Shown: piece after piece, positions 20,543 through 29,097 of the stretch
Numbering within the stretch: the first letter of the stretch is position 1
Layout: each line of letters begins with the position of its first letter
Assembly (NCBI GenBank): GCA_001931875.2
Contig: MSJH02000627.1
Location: 1 to 29,097, forward strand
DNA length: 29,097 nt
DNA from: Byssochlamys sp. IMV 00236
Lineage: Eukaryota; Ascomycota; Eurotiomycetes; Eurotiales; Thermoascaceae
Direction: 5' to 3'
Position numbers and translations under genes: made by a program
The notes under the pieces: generated by a model
Told to the model about the DNA's origin: nothing
Seen by the model: only the letters and a program-made list of their open reading frames with translations
Database searches by the model: none

Positions 20543-22427
20543 TTAATCCTCTTCATCGCGCTGTGACTCGACGGGGTAGATGAAAAAGGCTAGTGATGCA
20601 GCAAGTGCAGAGACACCAGCACATACAAAGAAGGTAAAATAAGGCATTGTGCCTACAGTAGCACTATAGATGCCATTGATGCCCACTTGACTTATGATTA
20701 CTAAATGTGCACACGTGTCAGTCTATGTTGTAACAAAAAAAAAAGACTTACTTGAAAAAGATTCCAGTGTTGCCATGGCACCCCAAACCTTTCCTAGTTG
20801 TGATTCATCAGAAAGATTTGACACTAACGATCGAATACCAGGAGCAGCTAACACAGCAAAGCCCTGTAAGAGACCAGTCCATATAAAGGCAGTTGATGTA
20901 TTGACCAGACCAAAGAGAATAAAGGCAACAATTTCGACCGAAAGACCTGAACGGATCAGCCATGCGTCGAATAGAATAGTATTTTGAATGTCACGCTCAG
21001 ATACAGTCGACAGAGCTTTATCGTCTTGAAGAGTGTCTAATGATGACGAAGAACTGCTTCCCTGTTTGGGCATATCTCGTTTTACGATAACAGCCTTTTT
21101 CTCAGTTGGTTTGTACTTGTGAAACAGTTTTGTGATAAGTGGTAGAACTGCCAGCATAATGAACAACCGAGAAAAGGAGGTAACACTAACAAAGAAGCCG
21201 CCCTCATAAGCTGTCCAACCAAACTGAAGCATACCATAGAGTAAAGTAGGTGGAATTAGCAGAACAGTGACTAGAACTTGAATTACAGAAATAATAGGAA
21301 GTGCCCATCGATTGGCATGTTTGGAAGAAGTGTGGAAGAGGACGCTGATTGCAGAAAAGACATTGATGCGCTGCAAGAATGTCTGATTAGGCTTTTCTTT
21401 ATATTTGCTGATATCCTTGGATTCGGGTAGGAAGAAGGTAGAATATATCAAGAAAGCGACATGTATAACGATAACCATCCAGAAAACGCTAGCAATAGTT
21501 CCAGTCTGTTTGATTAAATAAGAACTAAAGGACGGCCCTAGGATAATCAAGAGATAATGGTAAGCTAAAAGAATAAAACAGAGCAAGTATTATACCCAAT
21601 GTGGTTCCTAAATAGAGAGCAGCAATCATATGGCTAAATACAAGAGTCCTACAAACAAATTTCTCAATATCAAATCTAGGATCTTGGCATGCCTCGGCGC
21701 CAATGACTAAACTCTACCTGTTGGTCAATGTAGTACAATCAGAGATGTATGCTTGAGCAGTTGAAACCAAGACAGAGTCACCAGCCAGCAATCCACGGAC
21801 AACATGGCCAATAAAGATTAAATAGACATCAAATATGTTATAGTACTTGAGAGTTAAGATGAAGCATGCCATTGAGATAATGCTGCCAATGACCGAGATT
21901 TTTAGAACAGTAACTCTACCTTTGCGGTCAGAAAGCGCGCCATAATACCCAGCTAAGAGGAGAGCTAAAGGATGATGAGGTTATAACGATATATATAAAA
22001 GCGATATTTATCGTTTACATGATCCAGAAGACAAAAGCATGATGAGCGCTTGAACTCGAGAGACAATCGCTTGAACCTCAGGAATATTACATTGATCCAA
22101 TGGGATATCAGAGTCACTTGCCGAGTGAGCTTGATAATATCTAAAATTCACGTTAATAAGCAAGAAATGATACTAAAGATACCATTTACTTGTAGCAAAA
22201 GATAATCGTGAGACCTTCAACGAGCGGTGCTGCAATAGAGCTATTCATAATAAGCTTACACATATGCAATATATACAATTATGCAGTGCTCACCCTAACG
22301 TAAAGGCAAATCCGAACACCGGTACAATAATGTACCAAGGGGATGGTTTCTCTTTTATAACTTTAGGCTTAGTATTTGTGTCATTCAATAAAGGAGTTGC
22401 CTCGTCCAGAGCCTGTTCCAAATCCAT
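20543..22427 (-). CDS. Major facilitator superfamily transporter
   Basis: Membrane transporter with unknown substrate. Seven exons: 22427-22294, 22240-22190, 22140-22019, 21964-21718, 21648-21596, 21537-20752 and 20700-20543. They sum to 1551 nt, or 516 aa. A cytosolic N-terminus (DEATPLLND) is followed by TM1 (IIVPVFGFAFTLGS), a loop with C...IPEVQAI, and MFS motif A between TM2 and TM3 as GALSDRKGRV. The TM3-TM6 segments are hydrophobic (HVVRGLLAGDSVLVSTAQAY). A Ser-rich cytosolic loop (PKQGSSSSSSLDTL) separates the halves, followed by C-terminal helices ending FFIYPVESQRDEED. The layout suits the fungal multidrug/SLC46-like group. A TATATA lies only about 10 nt upstream of this ATG, so the 5' end is the least certain part. 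Confidence 0.88.
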
Positions 22428-23782
22428 TATGAGTATATAAAGATAAAGATAAAAAAAAAAGAAGAAAAAGAGATCTTGAATTGGCAAGTTTCGCTTTAAA
22501 CAGCGAGTGTGTGCTTTGTGAAGAAAAATATCGGGGTTTGGATGATTTTCTTTGTAAACATCGATCAGCGATTGCGCTATAAAATCGTCATGGAGATACC
22601 AATGACGAGTATACAACACTGATTGTAATTCATCATACAATAATATGCTTATAATTAGGCTTTAAGAGGGTCTATCTTGAATATCATTCATCATAGCCCT
22701 ACACTGCTATCGGCAAAGATATGCCAAGGTTGTACCTCGAGTTACACCGCTCAATCCTAAAAGGATATGCGCCCTTTGGAATTTTGAGCCAATCTTTGTC
22801 AACGGAACATTTTACCAGGCATTGTCAGTGGTTGATTGACATCATACACACTTGCTTTGAAAGACATGAACGAATACACTCTATATGATATTTTAAGTCT
22901 AGTGTATAAGCCAGCTTGGTTCATCAGATAAGGCTTATTAGGATGTATATAAAGACAAGGTTTCATATCACTGGCAGTTGATCTCTCTCTCTTTTTATTT
23001 TTCGTTTTCTTTGCTTCAAGTGCCTAGATTACACGACCACTCAAGAAGTGCTTTAGTTGCTTCATTCTGGAAAAAGCCTTCTGATACACCACCTCCCTTT
23101 TTACATACTCCTATACGTCAAATATAATCCTCGGCGTCGCTTCTCATGCTTGATGTGTATTCAATGCCACCAATAGTATGCTTTATAATGAATAATGATT
23201 AGTAACAATAATATACACACGCTGAGCTGCATGAATTTACTCTGAAATTATCCTGAATGGTTTATGCTATTTTTGTTTATTCAAAAGAAAGGTAATGGTA
23301 TATTGAATAAGTTTGAAGGTATTTCTACTTTACAAAAGTACCTTTTTGTAATGTTTATAAATATTGCTTGTATAAAAGCAAGGTCATTTTCTTAGAAATA
23401 AGAGTGTATATGCATATTTTAACACTACATTTGTTTGTAAAGAAGTTCTTTCAACAACAAAAAATGCTGGATTTAATATTGCTTATTACTCTATGGGCTT
23501 TCTATTCAAGGTATTGCTCGTTTAAAGTCCTTGTTACAAAGAACAATTTTCTCTTTTGATACCTGAACGCATAAGAAAAGACAGTAGACTCATTTGAATA
23601 ATTGGGGGGATTTTATTTGAGTTATATTGGGAATACTTCCTAAAGGCCTCTAATCACTGAATATACAAACCAAGGATAAAAAAGCCCCTTCCTTTTTTTT
23701 TTTCTCTAGTCCTCTTGTCTTACAAACGTAGCAATCGTAAGGATTACCCACAAATCAAATGATAAACAAAAGATTGTAGTTT
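22428..23782. other. 1.36-kb gap with decayed coding pieces
   Basis: This gap lies between the MFS start and the UPF3 stop, both on the minus strand. Minus-strand protein-like remnants lie at 22466-22640 and 22699-22878. On the plus strand a TATATAAA (22946-22953) and CT-rich leader precede a 37-codon open stretch without an ATG (23017-23127). The plus ORF at 23368-23559 is hydrophobic and low-complexity, and I do not call it. I see nothing supportable in 23130-23780. Confidence 0.5.
22466..22878 (-). pseudogene. Decayed coding remnant upstream of the MFS gene
   Basis: On the minus strand 22878-22699 reads as one frame: CIRSCLSKQVCMMSINH, a TGA (22825-22827), then KCSVDKDWLKIPKGAYPF and RCNSRYNLGISLPIAV before a TAG. 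A second protein-like block follows at 22640-22466 (RHWYLHDDFIAQSLIDVYKE, then HKAHTRCLKRNLPIQDL) and runs into a poly-F stretch made by a T/A tract. Codon use and residue mix are protein-like, but the stops and missing ends point to decay. I do not recognise the family. It could also be poorly modelled exons of a real gene. Confidence 0.4.
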
Positions 23783-24066
23783 TTATCCGTTAGTTGTCTG
23801 TTGACTATTGTTTTCAGATGATGGCTGTTGCTGTCTCCCTAAAATTTTCACTACTTGTGGTTGCTTTCCATCCACCTTTTTTGTTCTTTTAGGTTTATTC
23901 GGATTGTCCTTCCTGGGTCCTCTTGGTTTATCTTTTCTGTTGGGTGAATCTGATCCTCTGTTGCTAGCTGAGGGGCTAGGCTCTCCACGGTCTCCCTCTT
24001 TGCGCTCTCCTTCCTTTTTTCTCTTATTACGATCCCTCTTTGGTTTCTTACTTTCTGATGCGGATG

Positions 24067-24097
<31 letters not shown>

Positions 24098-24998
24098 TTC
24101 GGCATTTTTTTCTTTTTCTGCTTTTCTTCTGGCATTCTTTTTCGCAGCCTTTTTGGCTTTTGCAGCAGCCTGTGCAGCCTTTTGAGCACGAAGATGTTCC
24201 AACAGAGGTGTTGTTTTAGGCTTATTTGCCTGTTCAGCAGCAAGTGTTTTGGCTAAAGGTATTATTAGAGCTAACGCACTGGAGTAATCCACTGCCGCCA
24301 ATTTCCGTACCTGTAACCATAGCAATCCTATTTTCGAGTTTTTCTATAGGATTAAGACCATCGTTTGCATCATCTTGTGCTTCTTTACTCTTGTTCTTTT
24401 CCGCTTCCAGGAAATTCAAGAACTCTACATAGTCTGGATCCTCATCAATAGTGCCTTGGCGAGCATCCGTTGTCTTGTGTTCCTTTGGAATCTTTTGATA
24501 TGGAGCAAACTCTACTACAGCTCTACTTTCATTTCCTAATGTTCAAAGCGTATAAAATATACTGTTATACATGTTTTATCATACTTACCACGACTATCTG
24601 TGAATGGGCGTCCATCAAAGCCTTGGTGGAAAGCAATCACTGCTTCCATTGTCTTCAAGTGAAAGTAGGCTCGAGAGAATATGTTTTCCTTTCCTTTACT
24701 AATGATAAAGTTTTTTAAATTTTTCTTTAATAAATGAAAAAGTAACTTACGATTTTGGAATCTTTCCTGGAACAAAGAAAGAATAATCTGTTGTTTGCTC
24801 GTTAATCCAGGGCTTTACTGCTTCCATAAGAACATCTTCTTGTAATAGAGGCGGAAGTCTTCGAACGACTACCTTTGTCTTCAAAGTAGGTTTACGTGAA
24901 TGTCTCTTGGGCTTTTTTTTTATTCTTTCTTTCTTTTTTTTCTTATCGTCAGGCTTTGTCTTTGGAGAATCCATCGTTGGCTGTTCTTGGACCGACAT
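23783..24998 (-). CDS. UPF3: Nonsense-mediated decay factor UPF3 (Smg4/UPF3 family)
   Basis: UPF3 binds UPF2 through an RRM-like domain and links it to the mRNP during nonsense-mediated decay, shuttling between nucleus and cytoplasm. Exons are 24998-24751, 24698-24589, 24535-24311 and 24270-23783, giving 356 aa. After a Lys-rich start, the domain is unmistakable: KVVVRRLPPLLQEDVL (~42-57), DYSFFVPGKIPKSKGKEN across the first splice, FSRAYFHLKTMEAVIAFHQG, DGRPFTDSRGNESRAVVEF and ARQGTIDEDPDYVEFL. The C-terminal half is Ala/Lys-rich, then Q10, then basic low complexity. The last intron is only 40 nt; its acceptor at 24271 was chosen to restore frame (MVTALIIPLAKT). The gene diverges from LAMTOR2 with a mirrored promoter. 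Confidence 0.95.
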
Positions 24999-25053
24999 GG
25001 TGCGAAAATGGAAAAAAAGAGGTGAGAGAGACTGAAGGAATTGCAACTAGTAC

Positions 25054-25071
25054 ATCACGTGCTCTACTGAG
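25054..25071 (-). promoter_or_regulatory. 18-bp CACGTG promoter box of UPF3
   Basis: The core CACGTG (25056-25061) with flank fits the RTCACRTG consensus of Cbf1-type bHLH factors. It is identical, inverted, to the LAMTOR2 box. It sits 55 bp upstream of the UPF3 start codon. Confidence 0.65.
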
Positions 25072-25480
25072 CTTCAAATAAATGCTTGCCTATTGTTTTA
25101 TAAGTTACAATTCTGAATATGATAAAATTGCTTTTATCAAACTTCTCTAACCTTAACAAATACCATCTGTCTTATCAAGAAACTGGTGTGATGACTGATT
25201 TTTATCATTTATAAGGAGTAATTATAGAGGGATTTAGTTATTGTGAGAGGAATGACACCATAGATCGTTTGAACCTTACGCTTTTTTGGTTGCCTATAAT
25301 AAAAACGAGTCTTGACAGATCATTTGTGAGAGTCACGTATGGATAGTGAAGGTTACTTTACATCTAGTATTAAACAAGCTTTAAAGAAGCAAAATTTACA
25401 AATAGAAAACAATAAGACATTGATGATCGCATAGTTGTCAGATGCATTAGACGAACAGTGCAAGACATCATCTATTGAAA

Positions 25481-25498
25481 CTCAGTAGAGCACGTGAT
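25481..25498 (+). promoter_or_regulatory. 18-bp CACGTG promoter box of LAMTOR2
   Basis: The core CACGTG (25491-25496) matches the UPF3 box over all 18 bp in inverted orientation. It sits 61 bp upstream of the LAMTOR2 start codon. Confidence 0.65.
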
Positions 25499-25559
25499 AT
25501 ACTTCTTGTAGTTTCAGTCTCTTTTCTTTTCTTTTTTTTTTTTTCTCTCTTCCTTGGCC

Positions 25560-25669
25560 ATGTTAAAGCCAAAGGTAATCTCACAAGCGCTAAGACAGAC
25601 GCTAAATGATGTAGTCAAGGCAGCAATGTAAGTAAAACATGTCGTAATGCATCAAGGAAATTAAAAAAG

Positions 25670-25701
<32 letters not shown>

Positions 25702-26009
25702 GGATTATGACAAGTGAAGGTTCTCTAATAGCCTTTGCAGCTGATACAGACAAGGAAGCCACGATATATGCAGCCATATCTGCCAATATCTGGAATACGT
25801 ATAGGAAAAAGAATGTATATACCGAACTTAAATACCAAATACTTCACTGTGAAGAAGGTGTAATATATATCACAAATGTTGGACCAATGATATTATGTTT
25901 AGTTGGCAATAGCAAGGCTATAAATGATTTAGGGATATTAAAAGCTAAAGGAGAAGCTATAAAGAGTCATTTAGAAGAGCCTTTACTACAGTTTGCAGCT
26001 TTGGGATAG
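25560..26009 (+). CDS. LAMTOR2: Ragulator subunit LAMTOR2 (p14 / Robl3, roadblock fold)
   Basis: Roadblock/LC7-fold subunit of the Ragulator complex, which anchors Rag GTPases and TORC1 signalling at the vacuole or late endosome. Exons 25560-25627 and 25703-26009 encode 124 aa, the family's usual length (125 in human). Visible family blocks are MLKPKVISQALRQTLN, SEGSLIAFAAD, AAISANIWNTYRK, the central strand YQILHCEEGVIYIT, MILCLVG, LGILKAKGEAIKSHLEEPL and the end LQFAALG. The splice gives KAAMIMTSEGS. The 75-nt intron is dominated by a run of 26 T (25670-25695). The promoter mirrors that of UPF3. Confidence 0.95.
25670..25695. repeat. T26 homopolymer in the LAMTOR2 intron
   Basis: A T26 run is flanked on the left by AAAAAAG and on the right by AAAAAAGG, the latter carrying the splice acceptor. 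It is likely length-variable and error-prone in sequencing. Confidence 0.9.
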
Positions 26010-26426
26010 GTTGATTTTATCCACGTAGACAATTTGTATAATCAGCATGTATATTCATAAAATATATCTATATAAAAAAAAAGATGGTATATTTACCATT
26101 CATGCATAAGCAACTATACAATATACACTCTTTAAAGACGAGCCATTTCTTTGTTTTTATTATATGATGACTAAAGAGAGAAAGAGAACAAGTGAGATAG
26201 GATGAAGAGAGGGCAACATTAATATAGAAACATAAATAAGAGCAAGTGTCCATTTCATCGAATATTTGATATATAAAAAGAGAAAAGCAACCCTCTCCTC
26301 AAACTTGGATCTAGCTGTCCAAGTCTATGGTCAGAGGTAGAGGGTATCAATCTGACATTAAAAAAAGGAAAATAAATTTATCCAATCAACCCTTACCACT
26401 TTCCTCTCTCTTTTGTTTGAAAAAAG
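26010..26426. other. Intergenic region LAMTOR2 to SSR1, contains a strong hairpin
   Basis: This 417-bp spacer between two plus-strand genes has AT-rich sequence near 26055-26085 and a GA-rich stretch near 26170-26210. A nested inverted repeat lies at 26290-26345. The minus-strand ORF 26068-26253 has no recognisable motif and is not called. Confidence 0.5.
26290..26345. ncRNA. Candidate structured element: 11-bp bulged stem enclosing a 7-bp hairpin
   Basis: ACCCTCTCCTC (26290-26300) pairs with GAGG-T-AGAGGGT (26334-26345) over 11 bp with a single bulged base. Inside it, ACTTGGA (26303-26309) pairs with TCCAAGT (26318-26324) around an 8-nt loop, leaving an asymmetric internal loop. The plan resembles one arm of an H/ACA-type RNA, but no convincing H or ACA box is positioned correctly. 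It lies about 82 nt before the SSR1 start, so it may be a 5' leader element. Only the pairing is seen; transcription is inference. Confidence 0.35.
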
Positions 26427-27480
26427 ATGATGATGACAAAGTACTCTAGTTTGCTAATCCTTGGTTTACTATTCGTTTTTAATCTTGGTAAAAAGAGCAA
26501 AACACGGGTTTAGTCACTGTTGATGTAATACTACTTTATAGTAATTGCACAAGAAGAAGCACAAGCTCATGTTGATGTCACTGCAGAGTTTCCTGACAAT
26601 CCCTTTGGTCGTAAGTACATGTTGTATTGACAAGAGAAAACAAAAACAACTAAAAGAGAACAACTAGTGATCGTGAATGGACAACGTAATAAAGTCATTT
26701 TGGACATTCAAAACAAGGAAAAGACACCTTATACCGTGTTTGCTATTTCTGGTCAAGTTTCCAAGGTTGATGATTTCTCCAAAGTGGTTCGTAATGTAAG
26801 TATAGTCTATGAAGAAAAGAAAAGAAAAAAAATAGACCAGAGTAATTAATACAACCACAGTTGACTGCTACTCGTTATGGTCAAATCCTTTCTGCTGGAT
26901 CATCTCTTCAACTTCCCTATCACTTTTACTCTGAGTATGCTCCTGGTGAACATGGTTTAACTGTTTATGTTGATTTATTGTCTGAGGTATGATTATGGAA
27001 AGAACAACAGAGAGAGAGAGAGAGAGAGAATCTAAGTGTATTTATAGAATTCTATTGCTCGTGTTGTTGGATACAATGGTACAATCACCATCACTGATCC
27101 AGAAGGCTCATGGTTCGATCTTCAACTGTAAGTAGTTTTGTAATTAGTATCGGAAGAGATGAATGAATTATATTATAGTATCTTTATGTACTTCATTCTT
27201 GCTGCTGGTGCTGCTGGTGTTGCTTATGTTATTCGTGAAGCCTTCTTTGGTGACGTTAAGAAAGTTAAAAAGGTAAAAGAATAAAGAGGGGGAGAGAGAG
27301 AGAACGAAACTGAAAATGCGCGTGTAGACAAAGAAAGTCGAAGAAAGCAATGAACGTCCTACCCATCGTGACGAAAAAGGTGAAATGGTTTTGGATGAGT
27401 CTTGGATCCCTGAACACCATCGCAACTTGAATAAACAACAATCTTCCAAGACGAAGAAGAGAGCAAGTGCTCGTAAATAA
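26427..27480 (+). CDS. SSR1: Translocon-associated protein subunit alpha (TRAP-alpha / Irc22-like)
   Basis: ER membrane protein associated with the Sec61 translocon. Seven exons: 26427-26487, 26542-26610, 26668-26795, 26861-26986, 27048-27127, 27179-27272 and 27328-27480. They sum to 711 nt, or 236 aa. Visible are a signal peptide (MMMTKYSSLLILGLLFVFNL), a lumenal Ig-like domain with NPFGLIVNGQRNKV, PYTVFAISGQVS, YHFYSEYAPGEHGLTVYVDL and YNGTITITDPEGSWFDLQL, a transmembrane helix (IFMYFILAAGAAGVAYVI, ~155-172) and a basic cytosolic tail. The lumenal FP(D)NPFG...LIVNG, EYAPGEHGL and DPEGSWFD patterns are typical of the family. Three ATGs follow in a row (26427, 26430, 26433), so the exact start is uncertain by two residues. 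Confidence 0.93.
27009..27029 (+). repeat. (AG)n microsatellite in SSR1 intron 4
   Basis: An uninterrupted AG dinucleotide run of about ten units lies between donor 26987 and acceptor 27047. A second, shorter GA run lies in intron 6 (about 27286-27302). Confidence 0.85.
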
Positions 27481-27736
27481 ACCCAATCACAATGTACAAA
27501 AGTTAATTGGTATTAATAAATCAAAAATGTTTACTTTCTATTGATGTTATTAAACAACAGCAAGTTTCAGATTCTTTCTAATTTCTTATATTTGACTGTG
27601 AAAATTAACCCTAGTTGACTCCACCCTCAATATGATATCTCTAAGGCGTTCTTTTGTTAAAGACATGTAATTACCGTACATGGTATTGTTGTATTTGCTG
27701 ACTACAATTTAAGGAAGAAGAAAAAGTAAGTTTTAC

Positions 27737-28106
27737 ATGAAGAGAGCCTATGGGCGCGAAGTTCGTTTGTTCTATGAGCCACGAAAAACTGAGGGAGGAA
27801 GAAAAAAATGAGTATTGTTAAGGTAAGCGTCTGAATTATATGCATCGTTATCAAGATGAGAGACAAAGGATGAAAGGGCCGTGGTCAATGACTTGAAGAA
27901 GCAGTTCGATGTGTAGCGTGTGGTTAAGGTATGCAAGATCCTGACAATGCAGGCCACCTTGTTTCTCGAGCAGACCGTTTTGATTTCATGACATGACTAT
28001 CCGCCATTGCTTTCATCTGATTACGGTCGCTGAAAGTTTTGGGGACTATGTGGGAGCTTATTCAGGTAAAAGGAAAAGGGATCACCAATAGAAAAGGAAG
28101 ACTCAA
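27737..28106 (+). pseudogene. Decayed coding relic with a Cys-x2-Cys motif
   Basis: Protein-like pieces follow each other on the plus strand in changing frames. They are MKRAYGREVRLFYEPRKTEG (from 27737), RLNYMHRYQDERQRMKG, AVVNDLKKQFDV, RCVACG, MQDPDNAGHLVSRADRFDF and LITVAESFGDYVGAYSGKRK, with stops or one-base slips between them. The single Cys-x2-Cys pair followed by a His suggests a zinc-binding segment. The family is not recognised; a transposon-encoded or multicopy hypothetical protein is plausible. Confidence 0.45.
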
Positions 28107-28682
28107 GCGGCTGTGTGTGTAAGATGATGATTGCTCACTTGTGGCTAGCTGGATTTACCATTATGATGCCGTCCAAGGTATCAACTCTTGGTACAGTTAA
28201 ACATGGATATCCATAGGGGGTGGTCCATCCAAATTAAAAAAAAATTGCTTTAACCCAAAAGCAGCAACTGAGATCGAGCTTATTTCGTCGATCAAATCAG
28301 CGAAAAGGCTTTCAACTAAAAAAAAAATAAAATAAAATAAATGAGATTGAGGTTTCGATTAAAACGTCTCTTCCCTTTAATGAAATGAATCAACATTAAA
28401 CCTGATCATAAATAAAGCGAACACCAAATGCATGCAATGTTGTGTTTACAAGTAAAGTATCCTTGGCAACATTAACTATAGGGATCGACAAAGTAAAGGC
28501 TACACTTGATCAACTAAATGACAACATTCGTTATTACAGTGGTGAACTGCTCTGCCATCACATTGTTCCTCTCTACTATTTTATTCCATATAAGGCTTAT
28601 TTTTATCCTTTTGACATTCACGTATTCATACTCTTTTTCACTGGTATAAAAATCCCTTTCTTATCTCTCAATAAATAATACA

Positions 28683-29097
28683 TTTGATAATACCTCTCAT
28701 TCATGATACACGGGTATCCATGATAATAAGGGACTATATAAAGTATGTCGCGTACCTTAGCAACTCATCCTGTTTTGAGCGCCATTTGAAATGGTTTATG
28801 CAGACTTTATTTTCTCTTTTTTAAAAGTGCCATTGCTTTACTATAAAATGAGCATTTGATCACTAAATCTATTGAAATCACAATAGTTGGTAATGTTGGC
28901 TTATGTTTCAGAAGCAGAACGGGAAATGACAAGGATATAGCAACAAGAGATAGAGGATAAAAAAGTTACCTTTTTCATGTGCAAGCCAGCAATTCAGCTA
29001 CCTACGTTTCATGCTCGACAAAAGGCTTTTGATACATGAGGGTTAAGCTGTTTTGATTTTGACTCTTCTTTGACATGCATCTATGCTGGATCACCCC
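28683..29097. repeat. Dispersed repeat, copy 2 (truncated by window end)
   Basis: Gap-free match to 5360-5774 in the same orientation. It has 7 mismatches, all in its first 67 bp, and about 348 bp of apparent identity up to the last base of the window. The similarity begins abruptly at TTTGATAATAC, which probably marks the left boundary of the repeat unit. Confidence 0.9.

Larger units (their letters stand above)
24999..25559. promoter_or_regulatory. Divergent UPF3 / LAMTOR2 promoter with mirrored CACGTG modules
   Basis: This is a 561-bp head-to-head spacer. CTCAGTAGAGCACGTGAT lies at 25481-25498, and its exact reverse complement lies at 25054-25071. Each is followed, towards its own gene, by a TACT-type spacer, a TTCAGTCTC box (25513-25521; complement at 25028-25036), a pyrimidine-rich leader and the ATG. 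The CACGTG cores are 58 bp (UPF3) and 64 bp (LAMTOR2) from the start codons. Between the arms lies a short remnant-like plus-strand reading frame (25339-25434). Confidence 0.75.
27481..29097. other. 1.6-kb region without an intact gene; decayed coding relic and dispersed repeat
   Basis: Downstream of SSR1 there is AT-rich sequence to about 27730, a decayed plus-strand coding relic (27737-28106), A-rich tracts near 28236-28340, an unsupported 78-codon ORF (28442-28678), and copy 2 of the dispersed repeat from 28683 to the window end. Confidence 0.6.

Noticed and set aside
23368..23559. 63-aa hydrophobic plus-strand ORF
   Set aside because: AT-driven Leu/Phe-rich composition with no recognisable domain.
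23808..24185. 125-aa plus-strand ORF antisense to UPF3
   Set aside because: Mirror image of the low-complexity Lys/Ala/Gln-rich UPF3 tail (poly-C, poly-F, poly-L); not a gene.
26068..26253. 61-aa minus-strand ORF downstream of LAMTOR2
   Set aside because: Low-complexity Cys/Tyr/Phe-rich reading of an AT-rich 3' region; no supporting signals.
28442..28678. 78-aa plus-strand ORF just before repeat copy 2
   Set aside because: The first half is mildly protein-like, but the second half is low-complexity hydrophobic; no family or splice context.
1..29097. tRNA, rRNA or CRISPR array
   Set aside because: No GGTTCGAnnCC-type arm within a cloverleaf, no rRNA-like block and no regularly spaced repeats were seen on either strand by eye.

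Overview
The window looks like nuclear DNA of an early-diverging filamentous fungus. The best guess is Mucoromycota and probably Mucorales, but this is inference from gene content and style, not a database result. The DNA is AT-rich. I placed about 50 introns, all GT-AG and roughly 40 to 75 nt long, and the genes are tightly packed. The proteins are clearly fungal/opisthokont: a trifunctional HIS4, a TRAP-alpha-like protein, a CDK11-type kinase and ARPC5. Every multi-exon model below was joined by hand so that splice phase and family motifs agree.

Left part (1-4000): the truncated HIS4 gene and a secreted PI-PLC-X-like protein, both on the minus strand. Region 3977-7153 has no intact gene. 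It holds a frameshifted three-exon pseudogene, two short elements with terminal inverted repeats, one copy of a long dispersed repeat, and a decayed plus-strand coding remnant that ends in an A tract.

Central part (7154-20418): ARPC5 (+); CDK11, condensin subunit CND1 and REI1 (all -); a small unknown gene (+); TAF5 (-); and a lysine-rich nucleolar-type protein (+). These are housekeeping functions: actin nucleation, transcription/splicing kinase, chromosome condensation, 60S maturation and TFIID.

Right part (20543-27480): an MFS transporter (-); a 1.36 kb gap with decayed coding pieces; a divergent pair UPF3 (-) / LAMTOR2 (+); and SSR1/TRAP-alpha (+). UPF3 and LAMTOR2 share mirrored, nearly identical promoter boxes around a CACGTG site. 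The right end (27481-29097) holds another decayed coding relic and the second copy of the dispersed repeat, which runs off the window edge.

I see no bacterial-type cluster, CRISPR array, tRNA or rRNA. The most interesting signals are the mirrored UPF3/LAMTOR2 promoters, a 56-nt nested hairpin upstream of SSR1, the near-identical 415-bp direct repeats 23.3 kb apart that bracket the gene-rich block, and the PI-PLC-like protein that seems to lack its first catalytic histidine.
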